NCBI RefSeq assembly: GCF_900104475.1
Contig: NZ_FNJR01000003.1
Coordinates: forward strand, 40,917-104,916
DNA: 64,000 nucleotides
Direction of reading: 5' to 3'
Source: Actinopolyspora xinjiangensis
GTDB taxonomy: Bacteria; Actinomycetota; Actinomycetes; Mycobacteriales; Pseudonocardiaceae
The notes below the pieces were generated by a model. The model was not told where the DNA came from. It did not search any database and saw nothing but the letters and a program-made list of their open reading frames with translations. The position numbers and the translations under genes are program-made. Numbering within the stretch: position 1 is the stretch's first letter; each line of letters starts with the position of its first letter. Shown piece after piece: positions 34,717-42,523 of the stretch.

Positions 34717-36246
34717 TCACCGCTCCTGCCAGTAAGGAGCACGCAACTTGAACTTCTGCAGCTTTCCCGTGGCGGTACGCGAGAGCTCGTCGCGGAACTC
34801 GACCGAGGTGGGGGCTTTGTACCCGGCCGCCCGCTGCTTGCACCAGGCGATGAGCTCTTCCTCGCTCGTTTCGGCCTCCGGGGTGGTCACGACCAGCGCC
34901 TTGATGGTCTCACCCCACTTCTCGCTGGGCACTCCGATGACAGCCACCTCGGCGACCGCGGGGTGCGAGAAGAGGACATCCTCCACCTCGATCGAGGAGA
35001 CGTTCTCGCCTCCGGTGATGATGACGTCTTTCTTTCGGTCACTGATCGTGAGGTAACCGTCCTCCCCGATGGTCCCGCCGTCACCGGTGTGGAACCAACC
35101 GTCCCTGAGCACAGCGGCGGTCTCCTCGGGTTGTTCCCAGTAGCTGTCGAGCACGACGTTGGAGCGGGCCAGGACCTCGCCCTCGTTGCCCTCCTCCTCC
35201 GAGATCGCGAGCCGCACACCGAGGGCGGGAGCGCCGGCACGGACCAGCTTCGCCGCCCGGTCCTCGCTGGAGAGATCGTCCCACTCCGAACGCGAGCGAT
35301 TGATGGTCAACAGCGGTGAGGTTTCGGTGAGCCCGTAGATCTGGATGAACTCCCAGCCGAGCTCCTGCTCGACCCGCGCGACCGTCCGCGACGGCGGCGG
35401 AGCACCGGCCACGATGATCCGCACCCTGTCACGGCCGGGAATTTCCCCCTCCCAGTTCCGGGCGGCGTCGAGCACGGCGGCGACCACGGTGGGAGCGGCG
35501 CACATGACGGTGACACCGTGATCGCGCACACGGCGCAGGATCTCGGTGCCGTCGATCTTGCGGAGGACGATCTGCTTGATTCCGAGACCGGTGGTGGCGA
35601 ACGGCATCCCCCACCCGTTCGCGTGAAAAGTCGGCAGTGTGTGCAGATAGACATCGCGGTCGGTCAACCCGGCGTGCAGTCCGAACGTCGTCGCGTTGAC
35701 CCAGATGTTGCGGTGAGTGATCCGAACACCTTTCGGGCGGGCGGTCGTACCCGAGGTGTAGTTGATGCAGGCGGTGGCGTTCTCGTCCGGCTCCCAACGA
35801 CGCGGCTCGGCACCCACGGAGGCGTAGAGGTCCTCGTCACGACCGAGCGTGTACCGGTACTCCGCCCCTACCTCACCGAGTTCGCCCTCCAGTTCGGGAT
35901 CGACGTACAGCGCTCGCGCGCCGGAGTGCTCGACGATGTAGCGCACCTCGTCGGGGCGCAGCCGGAAGTTGATGGGCACGAGCACCCGCCCCGACCCCGC
36001 CACACCGAAGAACGAGGTCAGCAGCCGCGCGCTGTTGTGGCTGACGACGGCCACTCGCTCCCCCACCCCCACGCCGAGTTCGTCGAGGTGAGCGGCCTGC
36101 CTGGCCGCGAGATCGCCGAAGTCGCGATAGGTCAGCTCCCCGAGCGAAGGGGCGGGCTGGTTCGACTCGTCGACGACGCCGACTCGATCGGCGTATACCT
36201 GCACGGCGCGATCGATGAAATCGGAGACGCTGAACGGAACGAACAC
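34717..36246 (-). CDS. Long-/medium-chain acyl-CoA synthetase (AMP-binding)
   Basis: This 509-residue ANL-superfamily enzyme activates a carboxylic acid with ATP and CoA. Motifs in order: ACINYTSGTTARPKGVRITH (P-loop), QIYGLTETSPLL, VLRDGWFHTGDGGTIGEDGY, DRKKDVIITGGENVSSIEVE and the C-terminal Lys in SRTATGKLQKFKLR. The composition resembles FadD/DmdB-type fatty or methylmercaptopropionate CoA ligases. GTG 36246 is preceded by GGAGGT. It lies near a hydrolase and an acyl-CoA dehydrogenase, consistent with fatty-acid or related acid degradation, but not in one operon with them. Confidence 0.9.
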   Translation of the reverse strand: MFVPFSVSDFIDRAVQVYADRVGVVDESNQPAPSLGELTYRDFGDLAARQAAHLDELGVGVGERVAVVSHNSARLLTSFFGVAGSGRVLVPINFRLRPDEVRYIVEHSGARALYVDPELEGELGEVGAEYRYTLGRDEDLYASVGAEPRRWEPDENATACINYTSGTTARPKGVRITHRNIWVNATTFGLHAGLTDRDVYLHTLPTFHANGWGMPFATTGLGIKQIVLRKIDGTEILRRVRDHGVTVMCAAPTVVAAVLDAARNWEGEIPGRDRVRIIVAGAPPPSRTVARVEQELGWEFIQIYGLTETSPLLTINRSRSEWDDLSSEDRAAKLVRAGAPALGVRLAISEEEGNEGEVLARSNVVLDSYWEQPEETAAVLRDGWFHTGDGGTIGEDGYLTISDRKKDVIITGGENVSSIEVEDVLFSHPAVAEVAVIGVPSEKWGETIKALVVTTPEAETSEEELIAWCKQRAAGYKAPTSVEFRDELSRTATGKLQKFKLRAPYWQER

Positions 36247-36442
36247 GTGACCTCCACGGCGATGCGGCTCACACCTTCACGGGCAGTGGCGCAGCAGTGT
36301 ATACGACGGGTCGAGGTCCTTTCCACGGTTCGTGAGTGGAAGTCCTCGTCCACTCGGACGCGGAAGCCCTCCGCCGGGAGCGGGACGGGGACTCCGCCGA
36401 ACCAGCGGACACCATTCCAGGGCGAGAAACGCCCGGGACCGC

Positions 36443-37222
36443 TCAGCTACCGCTGAGGAAATCCACGATGACGGCACTGAAGGACGGGTCGCGCACCGCA
36501 CCCAGGTGATCACCGTCGAGTGTGGCCAGCTCGGCGTGCGGGAGGGCACCGACGAGACGTTCCGGATTCCGTGCCAACCAGTCCTCGGTACCCGCGATCA
36601 GCAAGGTCGGCGCGGTGATCGCCTCGAGCGGGATCGGCGTGGCGTGGACCGTCGAGGCCTGCGCGGCCAGCGAGGGGAGATCAGCACCGGTGGCTTCGGC
36701 GAACCGCCGGAACTGCCCGGCGGGACCGCTCAGGCACGTCGGATCGTCGCTCGTGAGCGCCACCACGAGCGGCTCGGTCCCCAAGACGCGGGTGTCCACC
36801 CCTCCAAGGTCGACGACGGCCTCCCCCACACCCCCCACGACGAGTCGACGAACGCGCCGATCCGATCCGGCCGTGATGAGCGAGACGACCGCGCCCATCG
36901 AGTATCCGACGAGATCGACCTCGGTCAGCTCCAGACGATCGAGCAACGTGCGGTGATCGCGGGACATGTTGCGTTCGCCGAAGAACGCCGGGTCATCGCT
37001 CTTCTGCGAACCACCGTGCCCCCGGGCATCGACGCCGATGACCCGGCGCCCCGCAGTCAACAGTGCGTCCACGACGCCGGGGGTCACCCAGTTCGAGTCG
37101 GTGCTCGCGGCGAATCCGTGCTGGAGCAACACGGGAGGAGCTCCGCCGACGGGTTCCCGTGGGGTCCAGACGTGATAAGCGATGTCGGCACCGTCGAAAG
37201 ACTCGAGAACCGTCGTCTCCAT
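36443..37222 (-). CDS. Alpha/beta hydrolase
   Basis: This 259-residue hydrolase has the oxyanion region LLQHGFAASTDSNW, nucleophile Ser in VDLVGYSMGAVVSL, the acid in LLIAGTEDWLARNP and catalytic His in ATLDGDHLGAVRDP. GVDARGHGGSQKS after strand 4 is typical of esterases and epoxide/haloalkane-like hydrolases. The substrate is unknown. ATG 37222 follows AAGGAGTGG. It is upstream on the same strand as the acyl-CoA synthetase with a 196-base gap. Confidence 0.87.
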   Translation of the reverse strand: METTVLESFDGADIAYHVWTPREPVGGAPPVLLQHGFAASTDSNWVTPGVVDALLTAGRRVIGVDARGHGGSQKSDDPAFFGERNMSRDHRTLLDRLELTEVDLVGYSMGAVVSLITAGSDRRVRRLVVGGVGEAVVDLGGVDTRVLGTEPLVVALTSDDPTCLSGPAGQFRRFAEATGADLPSLAAQASTVHATPIPLEAITAPTLLIAGTEDWLARNPERLVGALPHAELATLDGDHLGAVRDPSFSAVIVDFLSGS

Positions 37223-37454
37223 GTCGCCACTCCTTGCTGCTGCCGGCCTCCGAGTTGATTCCCAACGCTGACCACGATTGTCGAATCAGTCCCGCCGCGA
37301 GGAAAGGTCTCTCGGGGACAGCGGCCGAACAGGACACCGTCACAACCAAACGATGCGGTGTCACGGCGATGCGGTGGTGACCGTACCCGCACGACTTCCA
37401 TGCACCGACACAGTTCACCACCGCTGGTTCTTCGCACACCGACAGCACACGGCC

Positions 37455-37607
37455 TTACCGCTCGCGGTGACCACCGGGCGGGCGGGTGAGCATGTCCCGA
37501 ATGTCGCCTAGGGAACGCACCCCCTTGGTCAACAGCAGGATGTAGACGGGCGTGAGCAGTGCCGCGATTCCCGCGGCGACGACGGCGATCACTGTCTCGG
37601 CGCTCAT
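37455..37607 (-). CDS. 50-residue single-span membrane protein divergent from GntR
   Basis: This very short gene starts at ATG 37605-37607 behind a perfect AAGGAGGTGC ribosome-binding site. The protein is MSAETVIAVVAAG, a hydrophobic helix (AALLTPVYILLLT) and a basic tail (KGVRSLGDIRDMLTRPPG). The helix, strong Shine-Dalgarno and shared operator with the GntR gene argue that it is real. It may be the regulated target of the GntR protein, as YtrA-type regulators often control adjacent membrane proteins. The exact role is unknown. Confidence 0.65.
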   Translation of the reverse strand: MSAETVIAVVAAGIAALLTPVYILLLTKGVRSLGDIRDMLTRPPGGHRER

Positions 37608-37623
37608 GTACGCACCTCCTTAG

Positions 37624-37666
37624 TTGTGCTAGCGATACTAGCACAAATTGTGCTAATGTCACTAGC
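37624..37666. promoter_or_regulatory. GntR/YtrA operator: perfect palindrome plus a second half-matching site
   Basis: TTGTGCTAG-N5-CTAGCACAA at 37624-37646 is a perfect palindrome. A second site, TTGTGCTA-N7-TAGC, follows at 37648-37666 and ends one base before the GntR ATG. The position between divergent genes suggests autoregulation and control of the small membrane protein. Confidence 0.7.
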
Positions 37667-37667
37667 T

Positions 37668-38012
37668 ATGGAGCTCCACTTGGACCCCGACCTCGGTGCC
37701 ACGCTGCACGAACAGATCACCGGTGTGGTTCGCCGTGCGATCAGTGAGGGTTCCCTCGCTCCGGGAGAACGTCTTCCCACCGCACGCGAGCTGGCCAAGC
37801 GACTCCAGGTCAACCTCAACACTGTCCTGCGGGCCTATCGCGAACTGGCGAACGAGGAGCTGATCGAACTACGCAGAGGACACGGAGCCACAGTGCTGGC
37901 GGAACCCGACCTCGCTCGGCTCTACCGACTGGCCGACGAATTGCTGGCCGAAGCGGCCCGTATGGGGGTCACCAGAGGAGAGCTGGCAGCGCTGCTCGCC
38001 CGCCGGTCGTGA
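37668..38012 (+). CDS. GntR-family regulator, YtrA subfamily
   Basis: This 114-residue repressor consists of a winged helix-turn-helix (LHEQITGVVRRAISEGSLAP; GERLPTARELAKRLQVNLNT; VLRAYRELANEELIELRRGH) and a short helical dimerisation tail (ADELLAEAARMGVTRGELAA). The small size and absence of a large effector domain mark the YtrA subfamily, which usually regulates membrane or ABC transporter genes. The upstream palindrome fits its operator. ATG 37668 is chosen over an upstream in-frame start because it leaves the operator outside the gene. Confidence 0.88.
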   Translation: MELHLDPDLGATLHEQITGVVRRAISEGSLAPGERLPTARELAKRLQVNLNTVLRAYRELANEELIELRRGHGATVLAEPDLARLYRLADELLAEAARMGVTRGELAALLARRS

Positions 38013-38170
38013 CCCCGAACCACCACCTCGGAGGAGAGTCGGTGTCGACCTCGGCAGGAGGGAGACCCACACGCGATCCCGTTCGAAACGGTGGACAGCG
38101 AGCCCACAGCCGTTTCGAGGACCGCGCGGAAACGGTCCATGATACCGCGCACGCGTGACAGACTGGGATC

Positions 38171-38635
38171 ATGCACGATTTCGTGATCCGTGCCGAGGAT
38201 CCCGCCACCGCGGAAGTGAGAGAGCTGCTCGACCGGCACCTGACGTTCACCAGGGAAAACAGTCCTCCTGAAGAATGCTACGCACTCGATGAGAACGGAC
38301 TCGACGCGGAGGACGTCTTCGTCTTCGGACTGCGCGAGGAGGGCGAACTGCTCGGCATCGGCGCCCTCAAACGGATCGGACCGCGCCATGCGGAGCTCAA
38401 ATCCATGCACACCGCCGAAGCCGCCCGTAAACGAGGAGTGGGGCGAGCCATGCTGGACCAGCTCTTCGTCTGGGCGAGCGAGAGCGGCTATTCGCGGATC
38501 AGCCTGGAGACCGGGACGGCGAAGGCTTTCGAATCCGCTCGACGGCTCTACGAATCAGCCGGGTTCCGGAGCTGCGAACCGTTCGGGAACTACGTTTCCA
38601 GCCCCAACAGTGTCTACATGACCCGGAAGTTGTGA
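38171..38635 (+). CDS. GNAT-family N-acetyltransferase
   Basis: This 154-residue protein matches the GNAT core: GALKRIGPRHAELKSMHTAE, ARKRGVGRAMLDQLFVWASE (acetyl-CoA loop R-K-R-G-V-G) and SRISLETGTAKAFESARRLY. The tail FGNYVSSPNSVYMTRKL is typical of a group of small acetyltransferases. The substrate is unknown. ATG 38171 is the first good start. The gene is followed at once by copy 2 of the intergenic repeat. Confidence 0.87.
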   Translation: MHDFVIRAEDPATAEVRELLDRHLTFTRENSPPEECYALDENGLDAEDVFVFGLREEGELLGIGALKRIGPRHAELKSMHTAEAARKRGVGRAMLDQLFVWASESGYSRISLETGTAKAFESARRLYESAGFRSCEPFGNYVSSPNSVYMTRKL

Positions 38636-38663
38636 TCGCTGTCCATCGCTGGGAATCGTGCGG

Positions 38664-38709
38664 GGTTGTGTCGTTGGTGGTTGACTCCGTTCAGCACTGA
38701 AACCACGAA
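38664..38709 (+). repeat. Intergenic repeat copy 2 (TTCARYACTGAAAC family)
   Basis: It begins GGTTGTGTCGTTGG and contains TTCAGCACTGAAACCAC (core 38690-38703). GTGGTT and AACCAC flank the core as a stem. It lies 28 bases after the acetyltransferase stop. Confidence 0.55.
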
Positions 38710-38766
38710 TCGCCTCCCGGCGCCCCGAACAGCGGCCATCACCGAAGCACCGCGGAAGGAGCTCCG

Positions 38767-39342
38767 ATGTCGACACTGATGGTGGACTTCATCGTTTCGC
38801 TCGACGGCCACGCCGCCGCGGACGGCTGGCCCGGCTACTGGGGCATGGCGGGCCCCGAGTACCTCACCTGGGTCGCAGGAGGAGCCGAGCACGAGCACAC
38901 CGCCCTCATGGGGGCGAGGACGTACCGACTGATGTCCGAGCTCGCCTCCGAGCTGCCCGACGATCCCGGCATCGCCGCGCTGACCACAATTCCCAAGGTG
39001 GTGTTCTCCTCCACGCTGGAAGCACCGCTGTCATGGCCCAACAGCGAGCTGGTCGACGGGGACGCCGCCGAAGCCGTGCGGGAGCTGAAGCGGCACGACT
39101 CGCGTCCGCTGCGCACCATCGGCAGTCTCAGCCTGTGCCGATCACTGCTCACGGCCGGTGTCGTGGACCGCTTCCGGGTGGTCGTCTTCCCAGTCATCAC
39201 CGGCGCCACCGGCAAGGACCGCGTCTTCGACGGCTACCCCGACATCGCTCTCGACCTGGTCGACAGTCGCACGTTCGACAGCCGGATCCAACTGCTCGAA
39301 TACATCCCCACCGTGCTCGAAGAGCCTCCCGGTATCGACTGA
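38767..39342 (+). CDS. Dihydrofolate reductase-family (RibD C-terminal-like) protein
   Basis: This 191-residue NADPH-binding protein has the features STLMVDFIVSLDGHAAADGW, HTALMGARTYRLMSELASEL, KVVFSSTLEAPLSW, RTIGSLSLCRSLLTAGVVDR and VVVFPVITGATGKDRVFDGY. It belongs to the RibD_C group of reductases of unknown substrate rather than true folate reductases. ATG 38767 follows GAAGGAGC. It is followed by copy 3 of the intergenic repeat and is convergent with the TetR gene. Confidence 0.87.
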   Translation: MSTLMVDFIVSLDGHAAADGWPGYWGMAGPEYLTWVAGGAEHEHTALMGARTYRLMSELASELPDDPGIAALTTIPKVVFSSTLEAPLSWPNSELVDGDAAEAVRELKRHDSRPLRTIGSLSLCRSLLTAGVVDRFRVVVFPVITGATGKDRVFDGYPDIALDLVDSRTFDSRIQLLEYIPTVLEEPPGID

Positions 39343-39410
39343 GCCGCGGTGTCTGGTCTTTTGTGTTGTTCATGTCTTTTTCGTGAGGGTGTGAGATGCT
39401 TCAGTTATTT

Positions 39411-39436
39411 ATTTCATTCAATACTGAAACAATAGA
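39411..39436 (+). repeat. Intergenic repeat copy 3 (TTCARYACTGAAAC family), AT-rich version
   Basis: The core TTCAATACTGAAAC is at 39417-39430, embedded in an AT-rich stretch that stands out from the GC-rich surroundings. It lies 70 bases after the DHFR-like stop and before the convergent TetR gene. Confidence 0.5.
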
Positions 39437-39491
39437 TAAAATTTAACCATTGACCCCTACCGATCAGAACTCGTACACGACGGAGAACCGC

Positions 39492-40241
39492 TCACACCGA
39501 GGTTCCCCCGATCTCACGCAGCGCGCGCTCCACCCTGTCACGTACATCGTGCGTCGACTTCGACGTGCGGACGACACCGACGACGACCTCCTCGGTCCCG
39601 TCCGACTCCTCCGGAGGAGCTCCACTCGCCTCTTCGACCGCGACCTCGCGCAACGCTTCCCGCAACGCGGCGCGCGCGTCGAACCCTCCCCCGCTTTTCA
39701 ACCAGCGACGCAGCACGTGGTTGTGCGTGGCGACCACGGTGGCGGCGGTGACGGCCGCCCGCAGCTCCGCCCCGGGCAGCTCGGCGAACCGCTGCCGCAG
39801 GTAACGCGCGAAGACCCGCTGGTAGCGGTCGATGCTGACGATCTCGCGATCCCGCAGCGAAGGCACCTGCCTGGTCAGCTCGAAACGCTTCAGCGAAACC
39901 TCGGGATCGGCCAGGTACATCTCCAGCACCGTCTCGGCGGTGCGGCACACCACCGCCATCGGCGACTCGGACTCCCCCGCCTGTTCGAGCTCCCGGACGA
40001 CACCGGCGAGGCGCTCGTCGTGGTCGGGGAACACCACTTCTTCCTTGGAACGGAAGTGGCGGAAGAAGGTGCGCCGCCCCACCCCCACCGCGGTCACGAT
40101 GTCCTCGACCGTGGTGGCTTCGTAGCCCTTGGCCGCGAACAGGTCCAGCGCCGCGACGGCGAGCGCGCCGCGCAGCTGACGCCGCCCGTCCGCCGTACGA
40201 CCGGTGCGCTGCTTGGCATCGCCGGAGCTCGCCTCTGTCAT
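39492..40241 (-). CDS. TetR-family transcriptional regulator
   Basis: This 249-residue regulator has helix-turn-helix AALDLFAAKGYEATTVEDIV, TAVGVGRRTFFRHFRSKEEV (about residues 30-65) and a helical ligand domain with VSLKRFELTRQVPSLRDREI. ATG 40241 is chosen because the sequence beyond it is not protein-like. It is divergent from the acyl-CoA dehydrogenase gene 157 bases away and probably controls it. The C-terminal tail is Glu/Ser-rich. Confidence 0.88.
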   Translation of the reverse strand: MTEASSGDAKQRTGRTADGRRQLRGALAVAALDLFAAKGYEATTVEDIVTAVGVGRRTFFRHFRSKEEVVFPDHDERLAGVVRELEQAGESESPMAVVCRTAETVLEMYLADPEVSLKRFELTRQVPSLRDREIVSIDRYQRVFARYLRQRFAELPGAELRAAVTAATVVATHNHVLRRWLKSGGGFDARAALREALREVAVEEASGAPPEESDGTEEVVVGVVRTSKSTHDVRDRVERALREIGGTSV

Positions 40242-40398
40242 GCCGGGAATGTAACAGGCCACGATTGCCGATGGCACTTAGTGCCGTTAGCATCACGTGC
40301 ACACCACACATCGCGGCACTCGATGCCGATTTCGATGTGCTCGACGAAGACACCGCAGGAGCTCGGCTACGGCCGTGCCACGTACCAGGAGGACCCTC

Positions 40399-41553
40399 GT
40401 GGATTCGAGCTTCGACACCTACCAGCTCTCCGAGGAGCACGAAGCGCTCCGGGAAGCTGTCCGGGCGCTCTCGGAGAAGGAGATCGCACCGTACGCCGCA
40501 GAGTGCGACGAGCAGGAACGCTACCCGAGGGAAGCCTTCCACGCGCTGTCGAAGTCGGGGTTCGCCGGTGTCCACGTCCCCGAGGCCTACGGCGGACAGG
40601 GCGCCGACTCGGTCGCGACCTGCATCGTCATCGAGGAGGTCGCCAGGGTATGCGCCTCCTCCTCGCTGATCCCGGCGGTGAACAAGCTCGGTACCATGCC
40701 GATCCTGCTCTCGGCCTCCGAGGAGCTCAAGCACAAGGTGCTGCCGTCCATCGCGGCCGGTGAGTGCACCGCCTCCTACGCGCTTTCCGAACGAGAGGCG
40801 GGTTCGGACGCGGCCTCGATGAAGACGCGGGCACGCCGGGACGGCGACGACTGGGTGATCAACGGGACCAAGTGCTGGATCACCAACGGTGGGGAGTCCA
40901 GCTGGTACACGGTAATGGCCGTCACCGATCCGGACAAGGGCCCGAACGGCATCAGCGCCTTCGTGGTCCACTCCGACGATCCCGGCTTCGAGGTCGGGGG
41001 CAAGGAGAAGAAGCTGGGGATCAAGGGGTCGCCGACCACCGAGCTCCACTTCAACGACTGCACCGTGCCGGGGGATCGGATCATCGGCGAGCCCGGCACC
41101 GGTTTCAAGACCGCGCTGCGCACCCTCGACCACACCCGCCCCACGATCGGAGCGCAGGCCCTGGGGATCGCCCAGGGGGCACTCGACGCCGCCGTGGACT
41201 ACGTGAAGGAACGCAAGCAGTTCGGCCAGGCCATCGCCGATTTCCAGGGTGTGCAGTTCATGCTGGCCGACATGGCGATGAAGATCGAGGCCGCTCGACA
41301 CATGATCTACGTCTCGGCTGCTCGCGCCGAACGCGAAGAGGGCAATCTCGGTTTCATCTCCGCCGCGGCGAAGTGCTACGCCTCGGATGTGGCCATGGAG
41401 GTCACCACCAACGCCGTGCAGCTGTTCGGCGGGGCGGGTTACACCCGCGACTTCCCCGTCGAACGCATGATGCGCGATGCCAAGATCACCCAGATCTACG
41501 AGGGCACCAACCAGATCCAACGCATGGTGATGGCCCGCTCACTGCTGAAGTGA
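40399..41553 (+). CDS. Acyl-CoA dehydrogenase
   Basis: This 384-residue FAD flavoenzyme removes the alpha-beta hydrogens of acyl-CoA. Motifs are CTASYALSEREAGSDAASMK (FAD/substrate loop), WVINGTKCWITNGGESSWYT, KLGIKGSPTTELHFNDCTVP, KERKQFGQAIADFQGVQF and the C-terminal MRDAKITQIYEGTNQIQRMV with the catalytic Glu of YEGTNQ. GTG 40399 is fixed by AGGAGG at 40388-40393. It is likely part of fatty-acid or branched-chain acid oxidation and probably repressed by the divergent TetR. Confidence 0.93.
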   Translation: MDSSFDTYQLSEEHEALREAVRALSEKEIAPYAAECDEQERYPREAFHALSKSGFAGVHVPEAYGGQGADSVATCIVIEEVARVCASSSLIPAVNKLGTMPILLSASEELKHKVLPSIAAGECTASYALSEREAGSDAASMKTRARRDGDDWVINGTKCWITNGGESSWYTVMAVTDPDKGPNGISAFVVHSDDPGFEVGGKEKKLGIKGSPTTELHFNDCTVPGDRIIGEPGTGFKTALRTLDHTRPTIGAQALGIAQGALDAAVDYVKERKQFGQAIADFQGVQFMLADMAMKIEAARHMIYVSAARAEREEGNLGFISAAAKCYASDVAMEVTTNAVQLFGGAGYTRDFPVERMMRDAKITQIYEGTNQIQRMVMARSLLK

Positions 41554-41924
41554 CAGCTCCGGGGGTCCGGTAGCCGCCGCTGACCGGCAGCGTCCCGTGC
41601 TCGGCGATCGGCGCCGTGCCTGGCCCGCTCGGGCAGCGCGTCAGCAGCGCGCCCACGTGCGTCGATCGCCCCGCTGCCGTTGTCGGGCGCTGTACCGGCA
41701 GGAGGGTTCCGTGCGCGGAGGGTGGGGCGTACCGCTCCGCGCACCACGCGTCACCCGAGTCGACCGGGAGACCGGCCCACCGCCGACGCCCCCGTTCGCC
41801 TGTTCGGAGGCACATCCGGTGAGCGCGTGGTCCGATCTTCGGTACCTGTCGCGGCAGCAGCCGAGGAGGTTGCGCGAATCCGTCTCCGGAACAGGGCTTA
41901 CCACAGCGAGGGAAGACAGAGGGA
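41554..41924. other. Gene-poor stretch, 370 bases
   Basis: I see no supported gene here. Open frames on both strands translate to Arg/Pro-rich sequence with no domain. The frame on the plus strand runs into MurJ but is not protein-like. Confidence 0.4.
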
Positions 41925-42320
41925 CTAGCCTCGCCGGAGTTGCGCGTCGACGAACTCGTCGATCTTGTCGTGGACGCGCCACAGCCCCCACGCCCAGCCC
42001 CACTGGTCCATCCCGGACAGTTCCCCTCCACCGCCGAGGAACCTCGCCCACACCTCCTGGGACCAGAACCGCTCGGCCGGTCCGAACTCCAGCACCACCC
42101 AGTCCCCCAGCTTCTCCGGCGCCAGCGCGTCACCTCCACCGCGTTTCACCCGACCGGGACGGTAGCGGCTCCAACCACTGGAGGGCCCCGCCAGCCTCGC
42201 GAATCCGTAGAACAGCCCCCGCAGTTCCCCCACCGCGCAGTCCACTCCGCCGCGGCGCCAGCTGTCCAACACTCGCACCTCGGCCGGAAGATCCTGCGAG
42301 AAAGCCCGAGAACCCGCCAT
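41925..42320 (-). CDS. Trp-rich hypothetical protein
   Basis: This 131-residue soluble protein is unusually rich in Trp and Gly (LDSWRRGGVDCAVGELRGLF; EKLGDWVVLEFGPAERFWSQ; GMDQWGWAWGLWRVHDKIDE). No domain is recognised. ATG 42320 is preferred; the longer frame upstream is not convincing. It is divergent from murJ. The function is unknown. Confidence 0.6.
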   Translation of the reverse strand: MAGSRAFSQDLPAEVRVLDSWRRGGVDCAVGELRGLFYGFARLAGPSSGWSRYRPGRVKRGGGDALAPEKLGDWVVLEFGPAERFWSQEVWARFLGGGGELSGMDQWGWAWGLWRVHDKIDEFVDAQLRRG

Positions 42321-42523
42321 CACCCCTCCCCCGAATGCGCTGGAACGACATCCCCCGTTCGGGCCAGTATGCGGTCGGACGGCCACGCTCGCACCGGAAG
42401 TTTTCCACCCGAATCGTGAGGTTGAGCGTTTTCGAAACCGCACCCGGGACAGTGCTTCGTTACCGTTTACCCAGCCGGTTTCGGCGAGGCTCGAACAGCC
42501 GCACTTCAGCCGGGGGGAGCTCC

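Noticed and set aside
41597-42523. Long N-terminal extension of MurJ
   Set aside because: Sequence upstream of GTG 42524 is not protein-like, and a GGGGGGAG ribosome-binding site marks that start; the minus strand holds a better gene at 41925-42320.
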